Assembly: GCA_010093605.1 (NCBI GenBank)
Contig: MU004188.1
Coordinates: 1,622,341 to 1,686,340, forward strand
DNA: 64,000 nucleotides
Origin: Lophium mytilinum
Lineage: Eukaryota > Ascomycota > Dothideomycetes > Mytilinidiales > Mytilinidiaceae
Direction: 5' to 3'
The notes under the pieces are model-generated. The model saw only the letters and a list, made by a program, of their open reading frames with translations. It made no database searches and was not told the origin of the DNA. The position numbers and the translations under genes were made by a program. Each line of letters opens with the position of its first letter. The first letter of the stretch is position 1. Shown piece by piece: positions 1-10,605 of this stretch.

Positions 1-1150
1 TTTCGAGGGTAGAGAATTGGTATTATCTGGAGGGGCCGCGAGAGTTAGCTGGCTGGACGCGCGCAGTTTTGAAAAGCGGATGGTGAGTCGGGCCGTGGAA
101 AAGTGGTGCTGACGTGAGTTCCCGACGCTGAGCAGAAACAAAAAACGCACAGCCGGACTCAGCGCTCGCAGCTCGGTGACGGGAGAAGGGCACGGCGGGC
201 GAGGGCTCACTGTATGGGGACGTACGGGAGTGTATGTTGCTGCTGCAATTGCAATTGAGGCGAGGAAACAGACGGGGACGGGTCTGGAGGTGGTGGGAGA
301 CGGCGAGATGACGCTTTTCGGGAGAGAAGTTTGGACACCGCTTCGGCGTTGAGCTGCTAGCCCGCGATCAGGGCCACTCCCAATCCAATCCAATTGTTGG
401 GGAAACAGCCCCGGCCCGGGCTTCAGCCACACACCGCCCGCCGGCCCTTGTCTGGGGAGCCGTGTGCGAGTGAGCGGTCACTGCTTGCCGTGTTTTGCTG
501 TGTCTCGCGGCGATGCCACGGGAGTTCCTCTGCTGCGACTGTTTTCGCAACGAGACCGGCGCGCAGGCGGAACTGAGGGTGCTGGAGCTGTCTTTCGGCG
601 TCGTGGAGCCCAGGTCAGACGCTGCGAAGATTGTCGGATTCCGTTCCCAACGGCGGCCAGGAACGCGCTTGGCGGGGCCCTGCGTTTAGTGATTTTAGCG
701 CCCTCTCAACCTGAGCACCAACGCCCCACGCCCGCTGCCCTCACCGACAAGAATTTGAGCGTCATCTCCTCAGCTGCAACCCTCCCGACCACCTCAATTG
801 CCCTCCTCTTCGCTGCTGCGTGCCACTGCTCCTCTTCAATTTCTCGTCGCCCTCTTCGACTGCATCCAGGTGAGTCCCAACCGCTCTTTTCGTCCGGAAT
901 GCGCCTCCGGGGATTGTCCACACCTCCGAGAATCGTCTTCGGACTTCCATAAGCCCATTCTCCATCCCCAATAATTTCCGCCGTCGCCGGGTGCCCTCTC
1001 GAGACCGCAGCTCAGCCCTCTGTTCTTGCCCTGCCTCGCATTGCCGATACCTGATCCCGCGCCCGCCTCTTTTCTCATTCCTCAAGCCAGACCTTGCGCA
1101 GAAGCTAAACGCACCCTTCAGACCTCCTCGAATAGCTCCAATCTTCCAGA
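1..1150. promoter_or_regulatory. Upstream region and probable 5' leader of acl2
   Basis: No convincing protein-coding gene is visible here. The stretch from about 690 to 1150 is rich in C and T, as expected for a fungal promoter and 5' leader. A GTGAGT-type donor near 870 could start a leader intron. Short open frames in this stretch are GC-driven and lack family resemblance. In several ascomycetes the two ATP-citrate lyase subunit genes are divergent neighbours, so the partner gene could lie just beyond the left edge; that is inference. Confidence 0.4.
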
Positions 1151-3121
1151 ATGTCTGCCAAATCCATCTTCGAAGCCGACGGCAAGGCCATCCTCAACTA
1201 CCACCTCACCCGCGCGCCCGTGATCAAGCCCACTCCTCTGCCGGCCACCGCAACCCACAATCCCCCTGCCCGGCTTGCATCTCTTCACTTCCCCGCCGAT
1301 GCCGCTCCAAAAGACGTCCTAGACCAGGCCGAGGTAACATTTCCGTGGCTGCTCGTCTCGGGCTCCAAATTTGTCGCAAAACCTGATCAGTTGATCAAGC
1401 GGCGAGGCAAGAGCGGTCTTCTGGCCTTGAACAAGACATGGGCCGAGTGTCGCGCGTGGATCGAGGAGAGAGCAGGAAAGCCCCAGAGGGTGGAGACGGT
1501 CGATGGTGTGCTGAGGCAATTCTTGGTGGAGCCGTTTGTGCCCCATCCTCAGGATACCGAATATTATATCAACATCAACTCGGTGCGAGAGGTACGTGAT
1601 TTATCTTTTTCTTCATTTTTTGACTACTCCTGGTTCCGGTTGTCGATTGCATTTTCAAAACGAGACAAAAAATGTACTGGTTGCGTGGATATGTTGTTCA
1701 GAACGGCAAAAGCCTGGTGTGGAAGGTGGTTCCAGAACATCACGGGCGGCTGCTAGGCTTTTGTTTGGCTTCTGCACGGAACTCGGCCGGACGAAGGGAT
1801 ACGCTTATCCAGGCCCACACGTTCTGCACCAGTCAGAAATGTCGCGTCCCTTGCATTTCTTATCGTTTGTTCCGATTCACAGCTCTTGCTTCGCTTCCGT
1901 CCCGACTGCGCTTTTGATGCGGCTCTGTTCGTGGCGTCGGCTCACTCCTTGTCGCCTACCCATCCCGCTATCACGTGCTCCCCACTAATACTGCCGCATT
2001 AGGGTGACTGGATCCTGTTCACGCACGAGGGTGGTGTTGATGTCGGTGATGTCGATGAGAAGGCTGAGAAGCTCCTCATCCCCGTCGACCTCAGCGAGTA
2101 CCCCTCCAACGAGGAGATTGCCGCAACCCTGCTCAAGAAGGTCCCCAAGGGTGTGCACAACGTCCTCGTCGACTTCATCTCAAGACTATATGCTGTCTAT
2201 GTTGACTGCCAGTTCACGTAAGAACTCTCCGTTATCTACACTTAACCTCTCTAACCTTCATTTGTTTAGCTACCTCGAAATCAACCCTCTTGTTGTCATC
2301 CCCAACGCCGATGCCACCTCCGCTGAGGTGCACTTCTTGGATCTTGCTGCCAAGATCGACCAGACCGCCGAGTTTGAGTGCGGTGTGAAGTGGGCTATTG
2401 CCCGAAGCGCCACTGCTCTCGGCATACCTCAGATCGCCACCAAGGATGCCAAGGTGACCGTCGATGCAGGCCCACCAATGGAGTTCCCTGCTCCATTCGG
2501 TCGTGAGATGAGCAAGGAGGAATCCTACATCGCTGAGATGGATGCTAAGACCGGTGCCTCCCTCAAGCTCACCATCCTCAACTCCACTGGGCGTGTATGG
2601 ACTCTCGTTGCCGGTGGCGGTGCCTCAGTCGTCTACGCCGATGCCATTGCCTCCGCTGGCTTCGCGAGCGAGCTCGCCAACTACGGAGAATACTCTGGTG
2701 CTCCTAGCGAGACCCAGACCTACCACTACGCTCGCACTGTCCTAGATCTTATGCTTCGCGCGCCCGTCCACCCCGAGGGCAAGGTCCTCTTCATCGGTGG
2801 TGGTATTGCCAACTTCACAAATGTACGTTGCCATTCTATATACTTCAACTACTTGCGACTAACCCTACACAGGTCGCCTCCACATTCAAGGGTGTCATCC
2901 GCGCTCTGCGCGAAGTCGCTCCCGTCCTCAACGAGCACAAGGTGCAGATCTGGATCCGCCGCGCCGGCCCCAACTACCAGGAGGGTCTCAAGAACATCAA
3001 GGGCGTCGGCCAAGAGCTCGGCCTGAACATGCACGTCTACGGGCCGGAGATGCACGTTAGCGGCATTGTGCCGCTAGCGCTCAACGGGAAGCAGACAGAT
3101 ATCAAGGAGTTCAGCGGTTAG
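1151..3121 (+). CDS. acl2: ATP-citrate lyase, smaller (ATP-grasp/citrate-binding) subunit
   Basis: Cytosolic enzyme that, with its partner subunit, cleaves citrate with ATP and CoA to acetyl-CoA and oxaloacetate, feeding lipid synthesis and acetylation. I read four exons: 1151-1591, 2003-2217, 2270-2822 and 2873-3121, giving 485 residues, the usual length for the ascomycete small subunit. The first intron is long (411 nt); the others are about 50 nt. The N-terminal half is the ATP-grasp region, with the metal/ATP-site motif EINPLVV near residue 223. The C-terminal half holds [12 protein letters not shown] near residue 328 and GEYSGAP near residue 350, both conserved in the citrate-binding domain. 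The start ATG has a good context (CCAGAATGTC). The catalytic histidine and citrate-synthase-like part belong to the other subunit, not seen here. Confidence 0.93.
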
Positions 3122-3540
3122 ATTGTATCATATATAATGAGAGTTCCGTTCTGTCTTCACGTTTATGTCGTCTCCGCGCGTTGGGGCTGTGATGGGGGAC
3201 GGGGAAAATGGTTCGTTTCCTGGTGCTGGAGTTGAGTTGGCATTTGCTTTGAGCCCGTCTAGATGGTTGCGAGCATTTTGGACCGGTGGGAAAGGGGGGG
3301 CGAGATGTGGGGGGAGGTTATGTGCGATGATTATGTCTAGGCACTATCGTAGAGAAGCATGGTCCTGTAAACACATGGTCTTGTAAACACATTGTCTTGT
3401 GAGATCTGATCCGGGCCTATGTTAGCCATACCGCTGCACCGGAGGGCCTCCAAATAAGTTTCTACCGTCGTGACGATACGGAGGCTAACATGAGTAGCTG
3501 AAGTGCCTCAGTGCAAGAACCGGGTAAGATTGCTACAGGT
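3122..3540. other. acl2 3' region
   Basis: Non-coding stretch after the acl2 stop. It contains short repeated bits such as AAACACATGGTCTTGT next to AAACACATTGTCTTGT (about 3370-3400). No gene seen. Confidence 0.4.
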
Positions 3541-4740
3541 TTTCACAGATTTGACGATGTGAACGGACTTTTGCTAGACGCGCCACGCAGCGTGAAGGAG
3601 TGTGCGCATCATAGCTAGTTTCCCTTGCAGAAGCAACAGGTCCTAGATCAGGCCTTTAAACAAAGGCCCGAGAAAGGCTATCGAGGTGCTTCCACCTTAG
3701 AATTCCGCGATTCGGTTGCAAGAAGTCACAAAGTCAACCGCGTGAGACCTTTTTTCGACGCAGAAGCAACAGGGCCTAGATCAGGACCTCGTCAAGAGGA
3801 TCAATCAAAGCTGTTGGAGCATCTCTGCTTGCTATTCCGAAGGTCCGGTTACAAGTTTAAACAGATTCAACTGTGTAAGAGGATTTTTAACAGACGCCGA
3901 GGGGTACGCCGCGTGCCCTTATCTTACTCCTTTCTTTAAGCTGGAAGCATCGGGGCCTGGATTAGGACGTCGTCAAGAGGTTCAAGGAAAGCTGTTGAAG
4001 CACCTCTGCTTTCTAAATATGGTGTCTGGTTACAAGTTTTAACAGATTTAACCGCATGAAAGCTTTTTTGTAAGAAGCAGTGTGCCACGGCGCGTACCCT
4101 TTTTGCAACGCTTTTTTTATCTAGAAAGCAACGGGCCCTAGATCAGGAGCTCGCCAAGAGGTTCAAGGAAAGCTGTAGGAGTGCCTCTGCTTACTAACTT
4201 TAAGGTCCAGTTACAAGTTTCAACAGATTCAACCGCTTGAGAGCTTTTTTGTAAGACGTAGCGTGCCACGCCGCGTGACCTTTTTGCATAACTTTTCCAT
4301 CTAGAAAGCAACGGGGCCTGGATTAGGACCTCGTCAAGAGGATCAAACGAAGTTGTTGGAGTACCTCTGCTTACTAGATCTGAAGTCCGGTTGCAAGTTT
4401 TAACAATTCAACCGCTTGAGAGCTTTTTTCTACGACGCGGAGGGGTACACCGCGCGCCCTGTTTCTAAGTCAGAAGCAGCGGGCTCTGAATCAGCGCCTT
4501 TGCGATCAGGATGCTTATGTGGAGGAGAGTGACTGAAGCAATTCCGTGCGAAGTTTGAATTGGTGAAGGCGTAAGGTCGTACGGATTTATCAAAACGTAG
4601 CAGACGAAGCGTGCATGTGGAAGGGTGGGAGTGTGGCTTTTACTCAACGCAAAAGAAACAGGCTTTAGATTGGGACGGTAGCTAAAGAGTTTGAAGCTGG
4701 TGAAGTGGACGGGAAGCACTGACTGTGTAGGAAATGGGTG
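3541..4740. repeat. Diverged tandem array, unit about 180 bp
   Basis: A recurring block begins with GAAGCAACGGGNCCTRGATYAGG, followed by a GTCAAGAGG-type segment, CCTCTGCTTNCTA, GGTTACAAGTTTNAACAGATT, and a tail with GCGTGCCACGCCGCGTG and CCTTTTT. Matching points fall at about 3630, 3763, 3944, 4124, 4304, 4473 and 4655. Most spacings are 170-182 bp; the first is shorter. Copies 2 to 5 align over almost their full length; the first and last two are more worn. Many differences between copies are C/T and G/A changes, which would fit repeat-induced point mutation, but I did not count them. No open frame runs through the units. Confidence 0.8.
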
Positions 4741-5383
4741 TAACTGGCGTGAGTTCCTACGAAACGATCCGCGTGGGATTGGGTTGGTGGATGCGACGTG
4801 CCATGCGGAGGCGGGTACACAGGGTGATTGGTTCTACTATTTATCTTATAGAGGGATTGCCGGGTTGGAAATCGGACACTGTCATAAGGTCAAAAATCAC
4901 ACCACGTTCAAGGTGAATCTTCTTTGGGCGTCAAATTTGCGCCCAGTTGACCAATAGGGACTCGTCGAATCTAGATCCGAGGCGGTGCATAGCTATTAGA
5001 TTAGCCGTTGACGTGAGCGTCAGGGAGATGCCAGCGCAACTCCCTATCCTCTCTCTCCCTTCCTCTTCTAAGAAAGGGAAAAAAAAAAGAACATTTCAGC
5101 ACATCCAGCTCTCGCGGGCGGAATGAAACGCCCACAGTTTTTACGAGCTTTTTGCCAGGAAGAGAATTATTTGATTGTTGATGCAGTAGGCGGAATATTG
5201 TTGTAGCTTATCCAGTATCATGTCGTCGAACTCTATCATTAGTTTATCAAATCTCAGGACTGCGTTGCTCGCATATTGAAATGATAATTCGTGGTAGAGA
5301 TGTCATTACCTCTCTTCTTGTGAGCTACTGTGTGGTTCTCAATTCTATCCTCAGAATCATTCCGGCGTGCATTCGATGCTCTT
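4741..5383. other. Intergenic, no gene seen
   Basis: Contains a pyrimidine-rich patch followed by an A-run near 5041-5090. No recognisable gene, RNA or repeat. Confidence 0.4.
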
Positions 5384-5944
5384 CTATTCTTTCTTTGGCA
5401 CAGGCTTCTGCAATGGACTTATTGTTCTAGAAAATAGACTAATATCCCCACCCAGGTACTGTCTGATGTAATTAAGAAATCGAGGACGATACTTAGCCTG
5501 CCTAAGAAGTTCTCGCTCTTGAGTGTCAAGTTCCATATAGCACCGCACATCTGGTATTCGAGCTTTCCTGGAACCCTTTCGACTAAATGAAGCTTTATAC
5601 GTTTGTTCCTGGATTGCGGTAGGGTCAACGGTCGTTCCCTGATGGGCCACCGAGCCCACTTCCCCCTTTCTCAATATCGATATTGCCTGTTTGTAGAACT
5701 CTCGTATCATGCTGTCAATGTTGCTAGGGAGGCTTTTCCGCAATATCGGGACGGAATAGCAGGACCCCTTGGGGGGAATGGGAGCAAGCGATGTTGCTCT
5801 TAAGGAATACAGGTTTCTTACGCTGCATATGCAAAGCGGGTAGCCATGTACTCGCCCGAAATGTTCAAGAGGCTTATTTCCCGCTTCGATGGTTGCAAAG
5901 TCAGAGTTGAGGTCTTGCAAAATTCTGGTTGTGCGATATTGCAT
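5384..5944 (-). CDS. Orphan ORF, hypothetical protein (186 aa)
   Basis: A single open frame on the minus strand. The frame extends upstream to 6007, but the first true ATG is at 5944. The protein is basic and rich in Arg/Lys, with no signal peptide or membrane segment, and I recognise no domain. The C-terminal third (ELLRQAKYRPRFLNYIRQYL) looks helical. It is not GC-shadow sequence, because the local base composition is fairly balanced, but it lies in a gene-poor stretch between a decayed repeat array and a tRNA. It could be a species-specific gene, a gene relic, or chance. Confidence 0.35.
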   Translation of the reverse strand: MQYRTTRILQDLNSDFATIEAGNKPLEHFGRVHGYPLCICSVRNLYSLRATSLAPIPPKGSCYSVPILRKSLPSNIDSMIREFYKQAISILRKGEVGSVAHQGTTVDPTAIQEQTYKASFSRKGSRKARIPDVRCYMELDTQERELLRQAKYRPRFLNYIRQYLGGDISLFSRTISPLQKPVPKKE

Positions 5945-6343
5945 GATCGCTACTAGTGTTATTTTGGCATCTATGAATGACGTAGCGTGTGTCGCGAAAA
6001 GTGGCAATCGTGGAATTCCAAGGAGAGGCTGCAGCTACTCAGCTTCTGGCCCAACCAGCTACAGATCCGGCCCCTTAGAAGCGTGACTAGCCGCCAGGTG
6101 TCAAAAGCAAGGGGAGGCTACCAAGGGAGCCGAGGGGCGGCTGCAGCGGCATGGTGGAGGACGTTGTGGTGAAGGTGTTAATGTATGTAAGAGGTTCGCA
6201 CGCGCAACGAAGTTGATATTCCGGCGGAACCCCGGCTGCAGATATCGGCCAAGGGGGTGTACAAATAACTATCCCTATGAATCACCCTCTCTTAATATCA
6301 AAATTCACCAAAAGAATAGGAAAAGATCAAAACAAAAGAATGA

Positions 6344-6430
6344 GGGCGTACTCGGGATCGAACCGAGGACGTTAAGATGATAATTACGTGCAAACTGCAA
6401 TCTCACACTCTACCACTGAGTTACACGCCC
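6344..6430 (-). tRNA. tRNA-Cys (GCA) with intron
   Basis: Read on the minus strand, the acceptor stem GGGCGTG pairs with TACGCCC, the D arm is ACTC-AGTGGTA-GAGT, and the T arm is CTCGG-TTCGATC-CCGAG. The anticodon stem TGAGA pairs with TCTTA, with one G-T pair. The loop starts TT-GCA-G, giving anticodon GCA (Cys). About 16 nt between position 37 and the end of the loop form a canonical-position intron. All arms are intact, so it is probably functional. Confidence 0.88.
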
Positions 6431-7190
6431 ATATAGACTTTGGCGGCTAAAATATACATATATAACTGCTATGTAAATTTCTAGTCAGCTTAGATATTCA
6501 TGGTTCCGCTGAAAATATGGATTTTTGGACAGATGAGCGGCCAACCAATCTTAAAAAGCATCCAAACTTAAAGAGGCTAGCCGAACACAACAGGTCAGCG
6601 GAATTCTGGCCGGCAAGCGAAATTATGCGGCTAGCCATTTCGTATGGCCACAGCTGTTCTCGAGAACCTAAAACGAGTACAGGACAAATTGCAGGCATAC
6701 AAGTGTTAGCGACGTGCTAATTAGACTTCACATGGGCATTTGCTGCTAACTCGCTTTCAAATCATGATGTACATGTAGGCAGTCATCAGGCCGGGCTTGA
6801 CAAGAGACACCGCCCCGCCCACATGGAAAAGAATTCAGTCCTTGTTTCTAAACGAGCAATCTATTCGTTATTATGAAGAAGTCTATCTAGAGGAACAGTC
6901 CTTTCAGGTTATATTCCCGAGCTGTGGCATGAATATTCTAATTGTGGTAAAGATGATAAGGGGGTTCGCCGTAGCACCTCACTTTCAACAAGCTGATTAT
7001 TACATCCATCGCACGAGTGTGGAGGACAGCATCTCAGTTCTACTTCGTGACTCATATGCAAACAATATTGGGAGGCTCCCCATCTCGAGATGATAGCATT
7101 TTCTGGAGCGTTGAGTGATTGCGGAGGTGAATTCAGGGCTAGTTCTTAGCAATAACTAGTAACCTTACGATGACGCGTCCAATCCTGACA
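6431..7190. other. Intergenic, no gene seen
   Basis: Only short open frames occur here, and the one at 6797-7093 begins at TTG. No RNA gene or repeat recognised. Confidence 0.35.
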
Positions 7191-7830
7191 TTTCTCATCT
7201 GCTTCACAATAGCAATTCACCCCGGCTCTATTTTCGGTGGCCAACCGCAGCCCGGAGTGAATAGCGTTGACGGTAGTATTGTTCGAGCACGGACCGGGGA
7301 TTTTCTATTGTTCTATTGAGACCCCTGTCTAGCGCCTCTTATTCACGACAGCAAGCGGCAAGGCGCAGGCATCCCAACCACCCAGTTTCGCAGCACATCG
7401 TCCTAGCAACGGATACAATTGGTCAGATGCGGCTGGTCCAGGCTCAATACCGCGTGTTTATTCTATTGCGTTTGTGCTATTGTGCCCTGAGTCAGTTGAG
7501 ATCGGAATGCAGGACCGGGGCGGGGCGGGGCGGGCTAGGTGACACAGTGCAGCGGTGCGAGGGTCTGAATAGGCCGTGTCACACAACAATAGGATGGACA
7601 ATAGCAAACGCATGCACGTGCGGTACCGTGGTTTCAGCGCCTGATGCTATTGTGCGCTGGATGAATAGGACGGGTGGTACTGTGTCATAATAAGAGCAGG
7701 GCGTAGGGCGTGTTTGTGTCAGCCTTCTTATTGTTATCAGCATCCGGCATCCCTCTCCTCTCAATCCGTTTCTCTGTCAATACCGTCCCTGCAAGACATT
7801 GTCTGAGCTGAGGCTATTGAGAGTGTTTGC
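7191..7830. promoter_or_regulatory. Cluster of CTATTG/CAATAG motifs upstream of the 8045 gene
   Basis: The hexamer CTATTG or its complement CAATAG occurs at about nine places: near 7207, 7306, 7313, 7463, 7478, 7588, 7599, 7646 and 7814. Five or six of them are the longer CTATTGT/ACAATAG. Further ATTGTT/ACAAT cores lie between them. Chance would give well under one hexamer in this length. The core resembles HMG-box protein sites such as the Rox1-type ATTGTT. A GC-box-like run (GGGGCGGGGCGGGGCGGG) lies near 7517-7534. Binding is inference. Confidence 0.5.
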
Positions 7831-8044
7831 ACAATCAAAACTATAATCTATCTGTCCATATTTATTTGCGATCTATACTTATATCTGTTCTCCATCTATT
7901 CCATTCTTCAAAAGATTTTGCGCACATATCAAACCCTCCATCGAGTCTTCAAGCCTCAAGCCTCAAACCTCAATCCATACTCCGATAATCTACATCCATC
8001 AAATTTAACGACCACTCAACGACATCAGTCTGTCAGTCGCAAAC

Positions 8045-8661
8045 ATGTCAGCCACAACAGCAGCCCCACTTCGATCAACCACACCCACGACCCCTCCACC
8101 ACCCGCCTACTCGCCAACAACTCCCCTCCCCCAACCCTCTACAAACCTCCCCTACACCGCCAATGCCAACTACACCTACAACCCATACAACCCGTTCGCT
8201 GGCGACGATTCCGATAGCGAAGACGACGACACGACTGTCGTCATCAACGCCTCGACCCAGATACGCGGCTCCGGAAACGTGATCGCTATGCCCCTCATCG
8301 ACGCGCCTCGTATCAGCGCCGCGTTATTCTCCGTCCTGAAATCACACAGCACGGGGAAGAGGGGTACCGTCAATGTGCAGATTCATTGCGGGGTCTCGAT
8401 CATTGGGGAGAGGAACGTAGTGGGTTTGCAGGGCGTGGGGCTACGGCCAAAGGCTGCAGCGACCACTCCGGCTGCAGCGACGCCGCAGAAAGATGGGGAG
8501 AGGGAAAGCGAGGTTGTTGAGGAGGTGAGAAGTACGGCTGGGATGAAGAGGAAGGCTGATGAGGTATGTTTGTTCCTTGATTGAAGTGTGAAGGCCAATG
8601 CTAATGAGAGTAGGATATCACGCCTCCAGCCCCCAAAGTCATCAAGGTTGAGAGCGCATAG
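8045..8661 (+). CDS. Small conserved-looking unknown protein (188 aa)
   Basis: Two exons, 8045-8563 and 8614-8661, joined across a 50-nt intron (donor GTATGT, acceptor TAG, branch-like GCTAATG). The N-terminus (residues 1-60) is Pro/Thr/Ser-rich and disordered, followed by an acidic patch (DDSDSEDDDT). Residues 75-135 form a compact segment with alternating hydrophobics (TTVVINASTQIRGSGNVI, then VNVQIHCGVSIIGERNVVG) that looks like beta strands. The tail is charged, with a KRK basic patch that could be a nuclear signal. No signal peptide or membrane span. I recognise the general type as a fungal hypothetical protein but no named family. The long upstream region with a dense motif cluster suggests regulated expression. 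Confidence 0.75.
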
Positions 8662-9625
8662 CCGCTTCCAATCTTACACCAGCTTTCTATTGGGTGACAT
8701 CGTATAAGGCGGATATGGCTGGACTGTTCCATCAGATGTTTACCTTTGTTCGACTGGGATTGGGGGGAGGAATAATCAGATTGTTATTTGAACGATATGG
8801 TTGTGGGTTGTTTGCATCGAGTGTGTACCGGGGGGGATTAATCCAGAGTAGAACGTCATTTTCATCAGCGATTTCGACACGGTTGTGGGCTTATTTGGGA
8901 GGAGGGTGATGGAATCATTGAATGGAAAGCAGTTATCCTTATGAAGTATATGGAGTAATGGAACCGAATTATACATAACCTCAAACACCCTGATAAATTA
9001 TGTGTGGTGCAAAATATGCTTAAACTCTTGACACAAGTAGGGGCGTTTACTACAAACCTATCGATGCGAGCAAAGACCACTGAAAGGAACCAAAGAAAAA
9101 GACGTGTCGTGTGCATTATCTGAAAAGAGCTGTTCTTCGGGGACGCACACAGTCATACTACAATAGTAATACGCATGAAGCTCGGCTGTGAAAGGTGAAT
9201 TGAACGGTTATTCGAGAGCAGTACGGCGAGACTAATGAACTTGAAGCTCAGTTACATAATATAAGTCGTCCCATTGTTCTTAAAGCAACGACACCTTCCG
9301 AAAGTTGATGAAGGGCTGCTGAGTGTTCTCGAGCCAAGTAACGCAAGATGTAAGAATGGCGCTTCACTAATCTTGGCTATGATGATAAGTCTACCGGCTC
9401 GACACAGAAGGCTTCATACGTATTTCTTTTGGGCGAATAGACGGACACTCGTAGAGCACAGATGTCTCGGGTGAAGTGGAGGAAAAACATAACTTGATAT
9501 AATCGGAAAGATGAGTACACTCATGCTGAATTATGGACGCACAGTAGAGATGCAAAAAGGCATCCTCCATCGCCAGTGAGATAGACGGTGAAAGCGCAAA
9601 AAAAGAATCCAAGAGGATATTTTGC
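8662..9625. other. 3' region and intergenic, no gene seen
   Basis: AT-rich, short open frames only. Nothing recognised. Confidence 0.35.
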
Positions 9626-9771
9626 TCCCCAACAGGGAATCGAACCCTGGCTGTGACATCCGTTAGCATGATTGATAATCAGGCAATGGCTGCGGTGGTT
9701 GCTTACTCTCCCGCGCTTGTAGAGCTGTGAGGCTTGACAAGCGGAAATCATGACCACTAGACCATTGAGGA
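9626..9771 (-). tRNA. tRNA-Asp-like gene with unusually long insert, possibly a pseudogene
   Basis: On the minus strand the acceptor arms TCCTCAA and TTGGGGA pair (one T-G), the T arm is CAGGG-TTCGATT-CCCTG, and the D region GTCTAGTGGTCATGAT is typical of fungal tRNA-Asp/Glu. The 5' anticodon half TCCGC-TT-GTC-A gives GTC (Asp). About 70 nt then separate it from ACGGA, which can close the anticodon stem except for one C-A mismatch. The variable region would be about 9 nt instead of 5. An intron this long and these defects are unusual, so it may be an interrupted copy. Confidence 0.5.
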
Positions 9772-10605
9772 TGATTTGACGTAATCCGTCGTTGTTTGAT
9801 GGAAGAATGCACGAAATTTTGTTTATATGTAGTATGGACGTTGCGGAACGTACGGATGCAGCAGGCTTCGTTTGTGAAGCGAGATAAGGACTCAGGCACA
9901 TTGATTACGGCGACTCACGGAAGCACACCGGACAGAAGCGGTTGTCTGATTGGATCTTGACGACCGTATTGGAAGTATGAATAAGAGATATACAGGAGAG
10001 AGGGTGCTCATTTTGGGCTTGTGAAGAGCGGGCCTACGGAAAATTACCATAACGGAAATTCAACGCTGGCATGCAGGTGGCGGGACGCGTTGTGGGCCGA
10101 TGACCACATGCCTTCTTTATGCTGTCGAAATGAGCATAACTAAACTACAGCCTACCGTTCTGCGCAACGCCTGGAAAACATATGATGCTGGATCCTAGAA
10201 GCGACAATATTGATAGAATGTATCATGACTGTGTCTAGGTAGGGGTTTGAGAGCAGATTCTAGTGTCAATGCCATCAGGTAGAGACGTAGGCTGGCACTG
10301 TATGATAAACGAGTTCTAAACCGAGATTCAGACGCCATTAACGTGACTTAAAGAGAGCCCAGGGGTGCTTCGATTGGGCGAGTGTTGTCCAGGTGGATTC
10401 GTGAATGAGAGTGAAAATTGAGGCCGATACTAGTCACGTGCTGACGCACAGACCATGCGCCTAAGTAAACTTCGGGAGCTCTACTGCCTCAAACAACTTT
10501 CTCCAAACACCACTCCACATATCTGACGACAAACTCCGTTGGCGCACGCGCCCTCAGATTGCTCACCTTTCTCTACGAAAACCCTAACCTCCAGCAACCG
10601 CCACC
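9772..10605. promoter_or_regulatory. clf1 upstream region
   Basis: No gene seen. CACGTG lies near 10436 and a C/A-rich leader precedes the clf1 start. Confidence 0.35.

Noticed and set aside
6797-7093. 98-codon plus-strand frame
   Set aside because: Begins at TTG and has no recognisable feature.
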